From Berghia stephanieae (Eukaryota > Mollusca > Gastropoda > Nudibranchia > Aeolidiidae): DNA of 64,000 bases. A model generated the notes under the pieces. It worked only from the letters and a program-made list of their open reading frames with translations. It ran no database searches and had not been told where the DNA came from. Below, piece by piece: positions 1 to 13,000 of this stretch. The stretch lies in the NCBI GenBank assembly GCA_034508935.3, contig CM067446.1, forward strand, positions 56,297,134-56,361,133, in the 5' to 3' direction. Both the position numbers and the translations under genes were made by a program. Numbering within the stretch: the first letter of the stretch is position 1; each line of letters begins with the position of its first letter.

Positions 1-264
1 TCGCTCAGAAAACAACAAGACAACGTCATTTATTATATTTAAATGTAATACACATTATTCTGAGTAGATTTGATCAAAATCATAATTTCTCGATGATTGT
101 TAACAATATAAAATTGTATTCACATAACTGGACTGGTCCGTGTCTCTTAAACATTAACATTTCATTTAAAACGGTCCCTTGTAAGCCTGCGTCACTGTTT
201 ATTGTTCACTATGTGTGTGTGCGCGCGCGCTCGCACGTGTCGTCTTTGTATGTGCGCGCGTATG

Positions 265-268
<4 letters not shown>

Positions 269-344
<76 letters not shown>
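269..344. repeat. compound (TA)n(TG)n microsatellite
   Basis: About 46 bases of alternating TA run directly into about 30 bases of alternating TG. A short alternating GC stretch lies just upstream at about 221-260. The apparent open frames on both strands here are repeat artefacts. Confidence 0.97.
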
Positions 345-345
<1 letters not shown>

Positions 346-486
346 TTGTTTGTGTGTGTTACCCGTCAGACGAACCGAACAGAGAACTGTTTGACCAGAA
401 GACCACCTCTGCAACAATACAGTAGAAAATACTTGCCCAATTGATGATGCAATGGCTGGCAGATTGCATTCTCTTTCTATTTCTTA

Positions 487-675
487 ACTGATCCACTCGG
501 CCTCCCATAGTGGGCAGGGAGGCACTTACAGTGTCTTCTATCCCCCTATATCTGTTTTCCAACATGCTCTCTGCTTTTGTCTTGGGGTGAGATTACTTGG
601 TTTTGTCCTAGCCCTGGCCGGATACCCTAGCTGAGAGGGAAACAGTCGAATGTACAGTTAGAGTTTTGGGAGATG
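487..675 (+). mobile_element. dispersed repeat R1, 5' fragment
   Basis: Matches the start of the R1 copies at 8165 and 21429: a CTCCCATAGTGGGCAGGG block, a block around TGTTTTCCAACATGC, then CCTGGCCGGATACC and AACAGTCGAATGTA. The copy is interrupted by an ATT array, and the 3' tail seen in the complete copies is missing. Confidence 0.75.
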
Positions 676-696
676 ATTTTATTTTGGTCTTGTAAA

Positions 697-698
<2 letters not shown>

Positions 699-787
<89 letters not shown>
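699..787. repeat. (ATT)n microsatellite
   Basis: About 30 uninterrupted ATT units, at or next to the truncation point of the R1 fragment. Confidence 0.97.
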
Positions 788-1073
788 GAGTATGAATGTG
801 CTGTTGTGATGATAAAATAATGTGACTGTAATTTTTTAAAATATTGTAGTTTATAAGTGTGCCGTGTCTTTAGACGCGATTTTCTCCGTTTTTTAAATAT
901 TTTTTTACCTCCCTCCTTCAAATGTGAATAACTTCGGCGCTAAATAAGATAATAACAAAATTCAAGCTGCATTTTGTACAGAAATGTTACCTCTATTCGA
1001 ATATCTAATAATTTTTCGACAGGTTCTGTCGGATCACCACACATTCACATACATTTTTGAATTTCTTCACCAG

Positions 1074-1225
1074 GTCAATCCTAATTCTGTGTCAGAGCAT
1101 TGTGGTCTCAAGCCAGGAGACGCCATTTTGAAAATCAATGACGCCAACTCTGATCAAATGACCCATGACGAGGCCAAGGGGGAAATAATCCGGTCCGGAA
1201 ACCAAATTGTCATGCTTATTGACAG
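1074..1225 (+). CDS. gene A exon: second half of PDZ domain
   Basis: 152-nt exon, phase 0 in and phase 2 out, between ttcaccag and gtcagt. It encodes VNPNSVSEHCGLKPGD followed by AILKIND, the beta-turn and GD/ILxIN signature of the PDZ core, and ends in IVMLIDR, the last PDZ strand. The exon after the 27.3-kb first exon of gene B has the same length and phases. The longer open frame around it, from 984, is intron read-through. Confidence 0.93.
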
Positions 1226-4200
1226 GTCAGTACTAAAGTGTTCGACAATTCAAGCTATGTTAGCAACATGGAGTCATGGTTAGCAACGATATTTTGAATA
1301 CCAGAGAAAAAGGGATAGACCGAATGCCGATGACGTCTCGAGTATATCATCCCCGGTTCCTTCCCTTGAGTCGAGCACCACCACCACATAACCATCGCTA
1401 CCAGCACTACTACTACAACCACCACATCACCATCCCTACCACCACTACTACAACCACCACCACCACATCACTATCCCCATCACCACTACTACAACCGCCA
1501 TCACATCACCATCCCTACCACCACTACTACAACCACCACCACCACATCACTATCCCCATCACCACTACTACAACCACCATCACATCACCATCCCTACCAC
1601 CACTACTACAACAACCGACCACCACATCACCATCTCTACCAACATTACTACTACAATAACCACTACCGCATCACCATCCTTACAACCACTACTACAACCA
1701 CCGCCACATCACCATGCCTACCACCAATACTACAACAGCTATCACATCACCATCCCTACACCACTACTACAACAACCCCCCACCACATCACCATCCCTCC
1801 CACCACAGTTCTACTACAACAACCACAACCACTTAATCCCTACCACCACTACTTCTTCAAAAACCACCACCACATCACCATCCTTACCACCACTACTACT
1901 ACATCAACCACCATCACATCACCATCCCTAACATCACTACAACTACAAATACAACCAAATCATCATCATCCCTGCCCTACCACCACTACTACAACAACCA
2001 CAACTACAACCACCATCACCACATCACCATCCGACCACTACTACTACAACCACAACCACCACATCATCATCCCTACCACCACAACTACAACCACCACCAT
2101 CACATCACCATCCCCATGACCACTACTACAACCACCATTACATCACCATCCCTACCATCACTACTACCACTACAACAACCACCACCACCACTACAACAAC
2201 CACCACCACGTTGCCTTCACAACCATCACTACTACAACCACCACCACATCACCATGCGTACCACCACTACTACAACAACCTCTGCCACAGCACCATCCTT
2301 ACCAACACTACTACTACAATACCCTCTATCGCATAACCATCCCTACCACCACTACTACAACCAGCACAACATCACCATCCCTACCACCACAACTACAACC
2401 ACTACCATATCACCATCCCTATCACCACTACTACAACCACCATCACATCACCATCCCTACCACCACTACTACAACCACCATCATATCACCATCCCTACCA
2501 CCACTACTACAACCACCATCACATCACCATCCCTACCACCACCACTACTACAACCACTATCACATCACCATCTCTACCACCACTACTACAAAACAACTAC
2601 ATCACCATCCCTAATGCTACTACTACATACACCACATCACCATTTCAGATCTTGAAAAAAAAAAAAATAGCTGACAAAATGACAGCAAAGGCAGAGTATT
2701 AGAATACCATGAATTTTATCATTCAATCAAATGCATTGATATCTTTAGCTATGTTGACGGAAAGTGAACTTGAGGCCCTTACACTGCCGTGGAAGCAGCA
2801 GTTAAGAAATTGAAGTGTCCTCTTTAGCAGAGAAACTAAAGCGTCCAAGGGATAATTCGTTGTTTTTATCCGTGAATTAAAAAAAAAATCACCTTGAAAA
2901 CTCCTTGAATTTCAAAATGGAATTGCTGTAGGAACCCTGTTCTACTTCTTTATTACTTCCACCCTCTGCCCACATACGGTGCCTCTCCCCACTCCCCCCA
3001 TATTTTGCGCACGTATATTGGTGGAGTTAGAGTCCGAATAGCCACGGGAGACTGTTCAGACTCGAAACAAAAAATGAAGAAAATAATAAGAACAAGAACA
3101 ATGATAAATAAACAAATCAACAAATGAGCTTTAAAAGATAAAGGAATAAAAAAAAATTAGTACCAGTAAAAAAAACAGATAAAACGAAGTTAAAAAAAAA
3201 GAATTAATATTGAAAAATAAGATGTCCCATTGGGATTTGAACCCAGGACCTTCCAATCAAGAGTCAAACAGCTTAACCACTACTCACTACCGTGCAGGTC
3301 TGCCCAACTTGTGGAGATATTTAATAATGTCTATCTAGAAGAAATTTTTCATAATATGAATTATGCTATTTCTGTTTTGATATTTTAAAATGTAAATTAC
3401 ATACTAGCAGAAAAACCCCAGGGTATACTGTTGTTTTCCTTTTTTAGTGATTCTGTTTTGGCGATTAACAAAATGTTGAAGCGATATCTACTGTTACATA
3501 GTCACTCTATCAGAGCAATATCTAATGTTGCGTTAGGTGTTGCTCTATTAGGGAGATATCTAGTCACTGTCTTTCAAAACATAATTATTTTACCTCCGGA
3601 CAGGGGAATAGAAACAGAAAGAAGGGGCATTTTTAAGGGGATCTATAGGTCAAAATTTGGAAATATCGATATAATTTTTAGCATTTTTAGTTTTTATCGT
3701 AAATATTACCTTTAAGCATTTCTTCTCATTTTCCAATTGCTTTCAGATAATAAAATTCTTGTAAAAGGGGCCAAATGTTATATTTCTTCATTAAGGCCAT
3801 TAAAAAAATGTTTCCAAATGCTCAAATTTCACTTGCAAATTATTCTGCCATTTCTTGTTGCTTCAGAGGAGCTGTTAAGATCTGGAAACCTGCCGTGACC
3901 CCTCTAAGTGAACTCCGACCCCAGGAGCTAAACACAATTCAAACGGCTACAGGAGAGGAAATCACGCCGGTACAGAAAACATCCCTGGCCATCAACAAAC
4001 CGTCTGATGTAAGTCTGATTCACAAATTATCTATCAAGGTTGTCAATTTTCATATATTTACGGAATTCAGTATTCTCAGTATATTTTCCAATCACCTGCT
4101 ACATAATGTCTTTTTACTGAAGATCAGTGCTCAGAAAGGGGTCGTCAATGTGTTTGCATAAAAGTTCAGTAAATTTTTGCATCCTGAATGATAACCATGA

Positions 4201-5810
4201 TATATATAAAACTAAGCAGTCATTCAGTCATCAAATGACTTTTGTATGCACAGTTTAAAATCATAGATTGTTCTTCGAGATTACTTCTTTGCTTTTATAT
4301 GATGGCTGTGCTCTGATATACATGTTTGCAAAGTGCAGTTGGGAGCTGCAGGTACATTTTTGATATACCAATACTATTTCATAATTAGTTATGATTAAAT
4401 TTTTCATGTGGCGATGTAGTCTTGTGGTATGTGCTCGCCTTCAAATCGGAAGGTCCAAGGTTTTAGTCCTGCTCTGAGTGTGCATTGTTGTGTCCTTGGA
4501 AAAGACTCTTTACACACAATCTCTCACTGTACTCAGGTGTAAACCTGGTCGTTAACTGTATTGTCTCTGGTGGAAAAAAATTCTAATATCAGATGTAATG
4601 TCTCGTCCTTCATGACTACATTGAAATGTTGCTGTTGGCATTTGTAAAGTGCTTTGAGATATATAAGGGTCAAGTTATTTGGTTTTATTTTTAGTCATTA
4701 AAGCACAAAATAGTACTTGGTAATAGTCAACAATGAGCTTTACACATAGAGCTATATATAGCATACCTGCCAACCCTTCCGCTTTTGGCGGAATCATTCC
4801 TATTTTCACTCTTCCTTTTATTTCCAGAATTCCGCCATTGTCTTTAAAATTCCGATCTTCAAAAATTAATGATGATGGGTAAGATGACAAAAAATGGAGG
4901 AGGGGAAGGGGGGGGGGGGGATATTTAAAAAATGATTACCAAAAGGGAGCTAAGTATTAATTGCACTCCTTTCCCCCTTCCCCATTCCATTACCTACTAC
5001 AATGTGACATGTAGTTTTGCTAGCTGTGCCGGAATATTGTCTTTATGTGTTTGGTGGCAATGTTGGTGGTCATTTTGAAACAGGACTATCCATTGTGAAG
5101 AAATTCCTATTTTTTTGTTTAAATTCCTATTTTCTGACCTTCTGATTCCACTTTTATGGAATATGAAGGGTTGGCAGGTCTGTATATAGTGATGAGGACA
5201 TAAATAGCTTAATACGAGCATCATGTCTACAACTACATTCTGACCAATTTTAATCACCATTGTAGTGTTTTTGTGATATATATATATATAAGGTGTCAGT
5301 TAACCAATTAATTGCCATACTCTGGAAAACTTGTATTTAGAAATATGGCCAGAAAAGAAGTCCCTCAAATATCGATCGGGTAAGTTTAAATGACTTCATC
5401 TTGGCAAAAGCTCTCAACCTGGGACTTCGCGAACACTGCATTTACTTATAACTTCAATTAAAATAAAATTACATGTTAATATAACCCAGCTGATAATCCA
5501 TCATCATAAGTTTCTGGTCCATATATCATCTGTTTTTTTTTCCCTTTTATCTGATGATGTGTGCATTTCAGGAGCCGTGCAGAATCGGCAGCAGTCACAA
5601 CCGTGTTGCCCAACCCTTCGGTGCCCAGAAGGCTGCTGTCCCGAATATCGTCCATGCCCAGTTCAACTCCCCCATGGGCTTGTACTCTGCTGACAACATT
5701 GCAGACACCTATCACCTACAAACGCAAGGAATTCAGAGTCAGATGAGCGAGTGAGTTGTTTAGAGCTAACCTTCTCTTTTCTACCCTTATTTATCATCAT
5801 TTTTATTGTC

Positions 5811-5869
<59 letters not shown>

Positions 5870-5879
5870 ATTATTATTA

Positions 5880-5957
<78 letters not shown>

Positions 5958-6056
5958 CATTATCATTAATATTATTATTATTATTATTTTATTATATTAT
6001 TATTATTATTATTATTATTATATTATTGTTATTATATTATGATTATTATTAATATG

Positions 6057-6150
<94 letters not shown>

Positions 6151-6235
6151 GTATTGTTGTTGTTGTTGTTTTATTATTATTATTATTATTGTCATTCTTA
6201 TCCTCATAAACATTATTATTACTATTACTATTACT

Positions 6236-6269
<34 letters not shown>

Positions 6270-6556
6270 ATCATCATCATCATCATCATATCATCACATC
6301 ATCAATATTATCATCACATAATCATAATATAGATTATATTATCAGGTATACCCATTCTATGAATGGAGACGTGGAGGGCTAAGATATGCATAATTATCCA
6401 ATGGAAAAATATACAGTCGCAATAGTATATGAAACACTTTAAGTGTAGTTCCTGTCAACAATCCAAATTTGACTGTTCTTGGTTTTTTATTTTTATTTTA
6501 GAGTTACAGTTTTTGAGGGCTTAGCTCCATATTATTATTATTATTATTGTTGCTGC

Positions 6557-6596
<40 letters not shown>

Positions 6597-6983
6597 ATTG
6601 TTGATATTTATCCACTTATAGATTGTAGTGATTTATTTTTTAATTATTTTTTTTAAATCTCCGATCCGTGACCATCTTCTACATTGGATCTTGACTTTGT
6701 GTTTATTTTAATTATGTTGAAAAGACAGCAGTAATTTGTGACCATTCGAGGTAGACTAAGTTCATAAAGGCAACTGCTCCTTAGTCATGAGCTGTTTGAC
6801 TATATTGATAAGATATAATTTTACAAAGATATCTCACTCGACTCTGTTGCAAATATTTGAACCTTGTTACAAATCTTCCTGAAGATTACAAAAGCTTGAA
6901 ACAGTCAAGGAGAAGACTAAAATTACACCTTAAATTATTTTTTAAAACTGCTCCTTTTATATAAAAACTGAGGACTGCTAATT

Positions 6984-7032
<49 letters not shown>

Positions 7033-7048
7033 TATATAATATATAATA

Positions 7049-7089
<41 letters not shown>

Positions 7090-10000
7090 ACTATCAAATT
7101 TAATCGAAAGCGACCTTATGACAAATAGAAACCACAGTCATGTTGAAATATAGAAATGAAAAACTCTCGACTCGAGCAGCCACGTTAAATTACGAGGATT
7201 TACTGTTTAAATGCAGTGACACGAAAGACTGCATTAATTAAAGCAAGTGATCTGGTTGTTATTATTGTGTGTTTTGTGTGTTTGTTTCTTGTCTGGATTT
7301 GAAATAAATATGTGAAGCTGTTTGAAACCTCAAATTAAGAAAGATACCCAAGGATATCTAGAGTACGACTTTTTAATTTTCCTTCACTGGAATTCTTTAG
7401 GTCTCAGGTAAATTAAATGTCTGAAATTTCTTTTATTGTAAAACTTTGACGTTGATCGCCTTTTCTTAAAATTCTTTGTAAACATCTGACGTATTATGAA
7501 AATTGTGTTTATTTGGATTTTAGACTAGACATAAACAACGAGCCCCTGGGTGCGAAGAAGTCTGGGATATATCAAGATATAAATCCACATGACATGGGCA
7601 AAAGCCCTTACGCCACTGGTAAATAGGAGTACTTGATACCTTCGCTTACCATCAGTGGATGTTGCTGCAATATTGCCTTTCACAGACAAAACACATTTAT
7701 TCATTCCGACCAGAAATCTTTTATTTCAATCACCGATCGATAAAGATGACTCCCAACTTGTCAAGAGGTCTTGAGGCCTAAGAATTTTTAGAATGTTGTT
7801 TATATTTTTAAATTCTAAATTCTCATTTTCACAAGTTTCCACTCATAATGAATCGATTTTTAAAGTATTTTTTTCTGGCCAATAAAAATGAGAAATGTTT
7901 TGTCCGTGCCAGGCAGAATAGTGCAGGGCTTTAAGGCTTTGAAAGTCATTATCATCCTTGTCATAATTCACTTATTTAGACAGTTTTTAAAAAAAATTAT
8001 TGTAAATGTTTTGTTGTTTTCCAAGTAGTCATGTCTTGAATTTTTGTTTGGATGTGTATTTTTGAAGTTTGGCATGGTTTTGATATGACATTGCACCAGA
8101 TTAGAGACCCCTAGTCCTGTTTTTTTGCCTAGTAAATATCAATTTCATGCAGTGTTGGAAATGAATGACTGGGTGGAGTTCTTAACCTCCCATACTGGGC
8201 AGGGAGGCACTTCTGTGTCTTCAATAAACCTATGTTTTCCAACTTGCTTTCAGTCTTTGTCTTGGAATGGGATTACTTGGTCTAGCCTTTTCCCTGGACG
8301 GAGTCCTTGGCTGGGAGGAAAACAGTCGAATGTATATTTATAGTTTTGGAAGATGATGTTTTTTTCATTGTAAATCTTCTCTCTGTAATGTGTTGTTATT
8401 TTTGTTGTATTGAATGTAAGCATTTGAGTGTGTTTCTCTTAGACAGGTCCTGTGCTTATGTCTGGAATGCACTTTTAGGTGATCTCAAACTAAGGACATT
8501 GGTGGAAGATCTTGGAATCTACATCTATTCCCTATTTGTACCATTCCTCTTCTTTGTCTTACTTTTCTTGTGTGCTTTATAGTTGTTTTTTTTTTTTTTT
8601 TGTTGCTATCCCATTCTTTTCTTTTTTTTTTATTGGCGCTGAAATGACTTAAATGTGTTGCAAGTGCCATAAAAACCCTTAAAACAAAGGGAAAAAAACC
8701 CACAAAATAAATAGGAGTCACTAAATTTGTCCAAAAAAGTTTTTTGTACCTGATTTATGTAGTGAGTCATATACCATACAGGATTGGGTGTCTATCTTGT
8801 AAGGGCACTAAGCACAATTATTTTGATGTTCTTTTATTTATTTTGGTTTGAAGTACGACACGGTTGATGTCTCAAGGTGGGAGGGACAAAGTCTTTTAAA
8901 AGAAAATACTTCTAAATGGACACAAGTATACTGTGTCAACACAAATCATTCATACCAAGTTAACTTATTTGTTGACATATTATTGTTATGGTCTCATTGT
9001 TGTTATGGCAATACTCTCAACCAACTCAAAATATTGTCCTCTGCAACAATGTTAAATCAGGCCCATAATTGCGCTCGGTTTTCAGACCTGCAAATATATG
9101 CATCTAGACTCATACCAATAATTTTGCAGTGTGAGGGCCTACCATGTATGGAAAATGTCAGTCAGAAGTAACTTGTTCCTTAAAAGTGTACATTCTGATT
9201 TTTAAAATAGATCGTTATGATTAAAGCCACAAAACAATGGAAGTTTTAGTCCGTCAAAATATTGTAGGCAGCAATATCCCAGTCAAGTCAGCGGTAAAAA
9301 GTGAAAGTGCTCATCATAATTAATGTTTCCTTCAAATTCGAATTTAAAAAACCCAACACTTTCCATGTTTTGTTGCCTGCAACAAGTTTTCATTAAAAAG
9401 TTCTGAAAATATCATCCTTTAACCAGTTAACTGCTGTAATATGGAAAAACATGTATTTAAAAAATTGGCATGAAAATGATCAATCGATTTAAATGATCCT
9501 CATCTTGGCAAAAAATCTAAAACCTGGGGTTCCTCGAGGTCACAGGTTTCAGAGTTTTTGCCAAGATAACGGTCATTTAAATTTATCAATATTTTTTATA
9601 CTTTTATTTAGATTACGGCAGTTAACTGGTTAATTGGTATAATTCTCAGATCTTAAATTGCATAAAGAAGCGGGTATTTACTTGACAAAGGTAGACTATA
9701 ATACTAGTAGAAATAGAGGAATGAAGGATTCTTGCACATGTAGTTTATTTTTCTTACATATTCCCATTTGTTATGGGAGCAAAGTTTGAATTCCAAAAGG
9801 TCTTATTCTAACTCTGGAACGATTTTAATTTCAGTATTTCTGATTGAAAGAAATTATTTTAAAAAGATTATGATTCTATTTTTTGACTGCCTTGACAGTT
9901 ATTGGCTGGTCCTGCGTGAACTTATATCATTATTAAGTATTTATTTATGGGAAAGGATAGAATAATAGAAAATGAGTCATCTAAACTCTTAAAATTCCAT

Positions 10001-13000
10001 TTTATCATCCGCCCTAGGTCTTAAATTAATAAGAATTTCAAATCCAATGAACAGACAGTGAATGAAGTTTTTGTTATTGAATGAAATTGCATGGTTGGAT
10101 GAATCTATTTAATTGTTGTTTCTGCTTTTTGCTCTTTGTACGCTTTTCTTTGTAATGTTTTGTGGTCGTCTAATGTTCAAAGTTTTCTTTCATCATATTT
10201 CTTTAATAACAATTTTAAAATGGAATTTTACATTTTAATTATAACACCTTTTCTTGATTGTACTTACTTCTATACTTTTTATTCTTTCTATTCTTTTTAT
10301 GTGATTTCAATTACGCTTCAGCAAGTGGTTGAAGGGGTCTGCTCATTTTTTGTTTCAAGCTATGTTTTTTTTTCACTTCAGTTTTATGGCACTTCTATGA
10401 CTGAAAAATATAACGAGTACAATGAAATTTTGTATTTCAATACCTGTTCTTAGCACTCCTTGCCATCTTTTAAAATAAAGTCTTTACAACCTCCCTGTGA
10501 AAACTTGGTTCCCAGTAAATTTGTAATTGTCCTCATCTGGTTGCTGGGAGCCGACAAAACATAATACCCTGCAAAGACACGCTAAGATTGAAAGAGCACC
10601 ATCTTGTCAGTGGCGTAAGGCGAGTCACATTTTCCACTGACATGACTATGTTTGCGACATTTTTGGGTCATGTCAGTGCCTATTTTTCTCCCTTTGTTCT
10701 ATTTATCTTTTTGTTTGCAACCTCTCCTTTTAGTAAGACATTTGTATGGGATAAATTTTCCTAGTTATAGTTAAATTCCTTCATTACCATCATCTTATGT
10801 GTTCCTTTCTTGTGAATTTAAATTCTGGATCCTTTTTGGTAAACTTACTTCAATTCTCATTCTGCAAATTCAAATCAAATAAAGGGCTGTTTTTGGTTTT
10901 GTATTACATGTGCTTGCTCAATGTTCAATATATTTATAAAAGATTCTTCTTGTTGACCACTTTTTAGTCTTTGCATGGCTGTATATGTTTATTTCCTGTG
11001 TTTTAAAACCTTTTCAGTCTGAACATCAACGACCGACCGGTCGGCACTAGAATATCTGGAACAGGGCAAGTTTTGGAACAAGAGGATGACGTTCAAGGTT
11101 CTTCACCACCACCATCATCATTATCATCGTCACCACCACTACCTTCACCTCCAGCACCAACATCATCACCTCCATCATCGTTTGCGGTGACTGAGCCCTA
11201 CCTTCACAAACCAGAACCCCAATCCACCCAAATCCACACCCCCCAAAATATTTCTGTGACAACCAACAACAGCAATATTTTAGATCCACCCCCCTTGTCT
11301 CAGCATGAGGCCCCATCCTCCCCATCCGCCGTCCCTCAGGTCTCCCAAAGTGCTGTATACAAAGAGCAAACAGGGAGACTCCAGAGTACCGAGGCTATAC
11401 AAATCCCAATGCTCAATCTAGAACATTCAGCAGACTGCAAGAACAAATGGCAACCGAGTCGGAACACAATAGTAATTACTATGTTATATATTACAGACCT
11501 GCCTACTTGAAATTGGAAAAAAAATCGTAGTTTTCAGGGGTAATAACATAGTGGACATTATAACTACTTTTATTTAATAATTACCAATTAACTTTAAATC
11601 AATGCTTTGAACTCGTTTCTAAACAATCTCTACCTCTAATGAATTAAAGTTATTTGTATAATGGTCAATTAGGATCTGAAAATTCTTAGTTTTACGAAAT
11701 TTTCAAAGTAGTAGGCAGGTCTGATATTATGATCACTTTTTGTTTCTATGGGTTACTGTAAACAATCATTGGAATCAACAATGTAACATGGCCAGTGGGA
11801 CCAGAATCAAATCTCTTTCATCTCGGTTCTCATTGAGAGGAGAGGAAATGGTTGTTGTGATTGTTGTTGTTGTTGATGATGTAGTTCTTCTTCTTCTTCT
11901 TCTTCTTCTTCTTCTTTTCTTCTTCTTCTTCCTCCTCCTTCTTGGGTTCATGTATTTGTTGGAACAGTTCAAAAGGGAATATTCTTTCCATAAGTTGATT
12001 CTTCAGTTTTATGTCAGTAAAAGAGATAGAAAATAAAGAAAAGAAAGCAAATAAGCCAAAATTACATACTTAAAAAAGAGCAATGAGAATTGACAATGCC
12101 AAAATTAATCTCTAAAAGGGATAAAAATCCCTCAACGGAGATTTTTAAAAAAAGTACACTTTCTTAATTTTATGTAATCTTCCCATCATTCTTTCTATTC
12201 TCTCAACACTGAGTTTTCTATACCTATGATCTGAACCAGCAAGCGTTTTCTTGTGATCTCTGGAATATTAATATAATTTCAAAACTAAAAGATTAATAGC
12301 ACCTTTTCGCAAATTACAACTTATCAAATAATTAATAGAATGTTGTCGATTATAAAAGAAGGAAAAGCCATAACAAGTCAACACCCCATTGGATAAAGTG
12401 AAAATAAAAAATACTATGAAATATGAATGCTTAGTATTTAAAAGTACTCATTTTTGTTTAGAACAGAATTAGATTCGGAATTCTCCTGAAAACCCTCGAT
12501 AGTTATAAATCTTAAACAACAACATCTGATTCAAGTAAAACCAAACCAACACAAAGCCTATAATACTAATTGATAATGTCTAAATAACCACAACATCTGG
12601 ATATGATTACACAATATGTCAAACTTTTTTTTTTTAAGCTCAAAAAGTTTTGAAATTAAAGATTCCTGGGAAAAATTCTCCACTGATTTGTGCCCAAGGG
12701 TATTTCAATTGATAACATGGTTTTCGTTTTGACATTCATTTTTGCATTTCTTCACATTGCCGTTTTTGTGCACCCTCTTTACTAACTTTTATGCCCAATA
12801 ATGGGACGCTCCTTTGCATGGTGAATGACTTTGTGCTGCAAGCATTTCGTTGTCCGAAAAATAAAAACCCTTTAAAAAATGAAATTGTTTTGATAAAGAT
12901 AACATTTAAAATTTTTAACACTACAGACACCAAGATAGACCTTTATATATGTGTTAAATTTTTTAACAATATGTTGATTGAAATATTTTTATTTCTATTT

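Larger units (their letters stand above)
1..1073. other. intron of gene A (left edge of window)
   Basis: Non-coding sequence upstream of the first visible exon of gene A. Because exon 1074-1225 opens with the second half of a PDZ domain in phase 0, the exon with the start codon and first half must lie left of base 1. The stretch holds a TA/TG array, a fragment of dispersed repeat R1 and an ATT array. No exon is visible in it. Confidence 0.8.
1226..3866. other. intron of gene A with 38-bp minisatellite
   Basis: About 2.6 kb. Half is the 1376-2645 minisatellite. The rest is AT-rich and holds a tRNA-like minus-strand SINE head (3221-3296). A sequence near 3024-3068 matches the terminal motif of the inverted-repeat element at 28.6-29.2 kb. 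No further exon is visible. Confidence 0.8.
4009..5571. other. intron of gene A with SINE and MITEs
   Basis: Holds a tRNA-derived SINE (4408-4675), a 421-bp MITE (4762-5182) and a partial TTAA-family hairpin element (5296-5445). No exon is visible. Confidence 0.8.
5751..7523. other. intron of gene A, simple-repeat rich
   Basis: Contains a large CAT/ATT compound array (5811-6330), an ATT/GTT array (6529-6597) and an AT palindromic array (6990-7085). The remainder is AT-rich unique sequence with no visible exon. Confidence 0.85.
7619..11017. other. intron between alternative exons of gene A
   Basis: Holds a hairpin MITE (7705-7905), a complete R1 repeat (8165-8700), an inverted-repeat MITE (8935-9120), a TTAA-flanked MITE (9423-9629) and a candidate RNA-pairing region at 10605-10677. 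The rest is AT-rich with no visible exon. Confidence 0.8.

Noticed and set aside
984-1659. Frames extending the first visible PDZ exon on both sides
   Set aside because: The strong acceptor and donor and the match to gene B's 152-nt exon fix the exon at 1074-1225. The flanks are intron.
3221-3296. Functional tRNA gene
   Set aside because: A- and B-boxes are present but the acceptor stem does not close. The same holds for the heads at 17276, 23046, 40860 and 57520. Called SINE heads instead.
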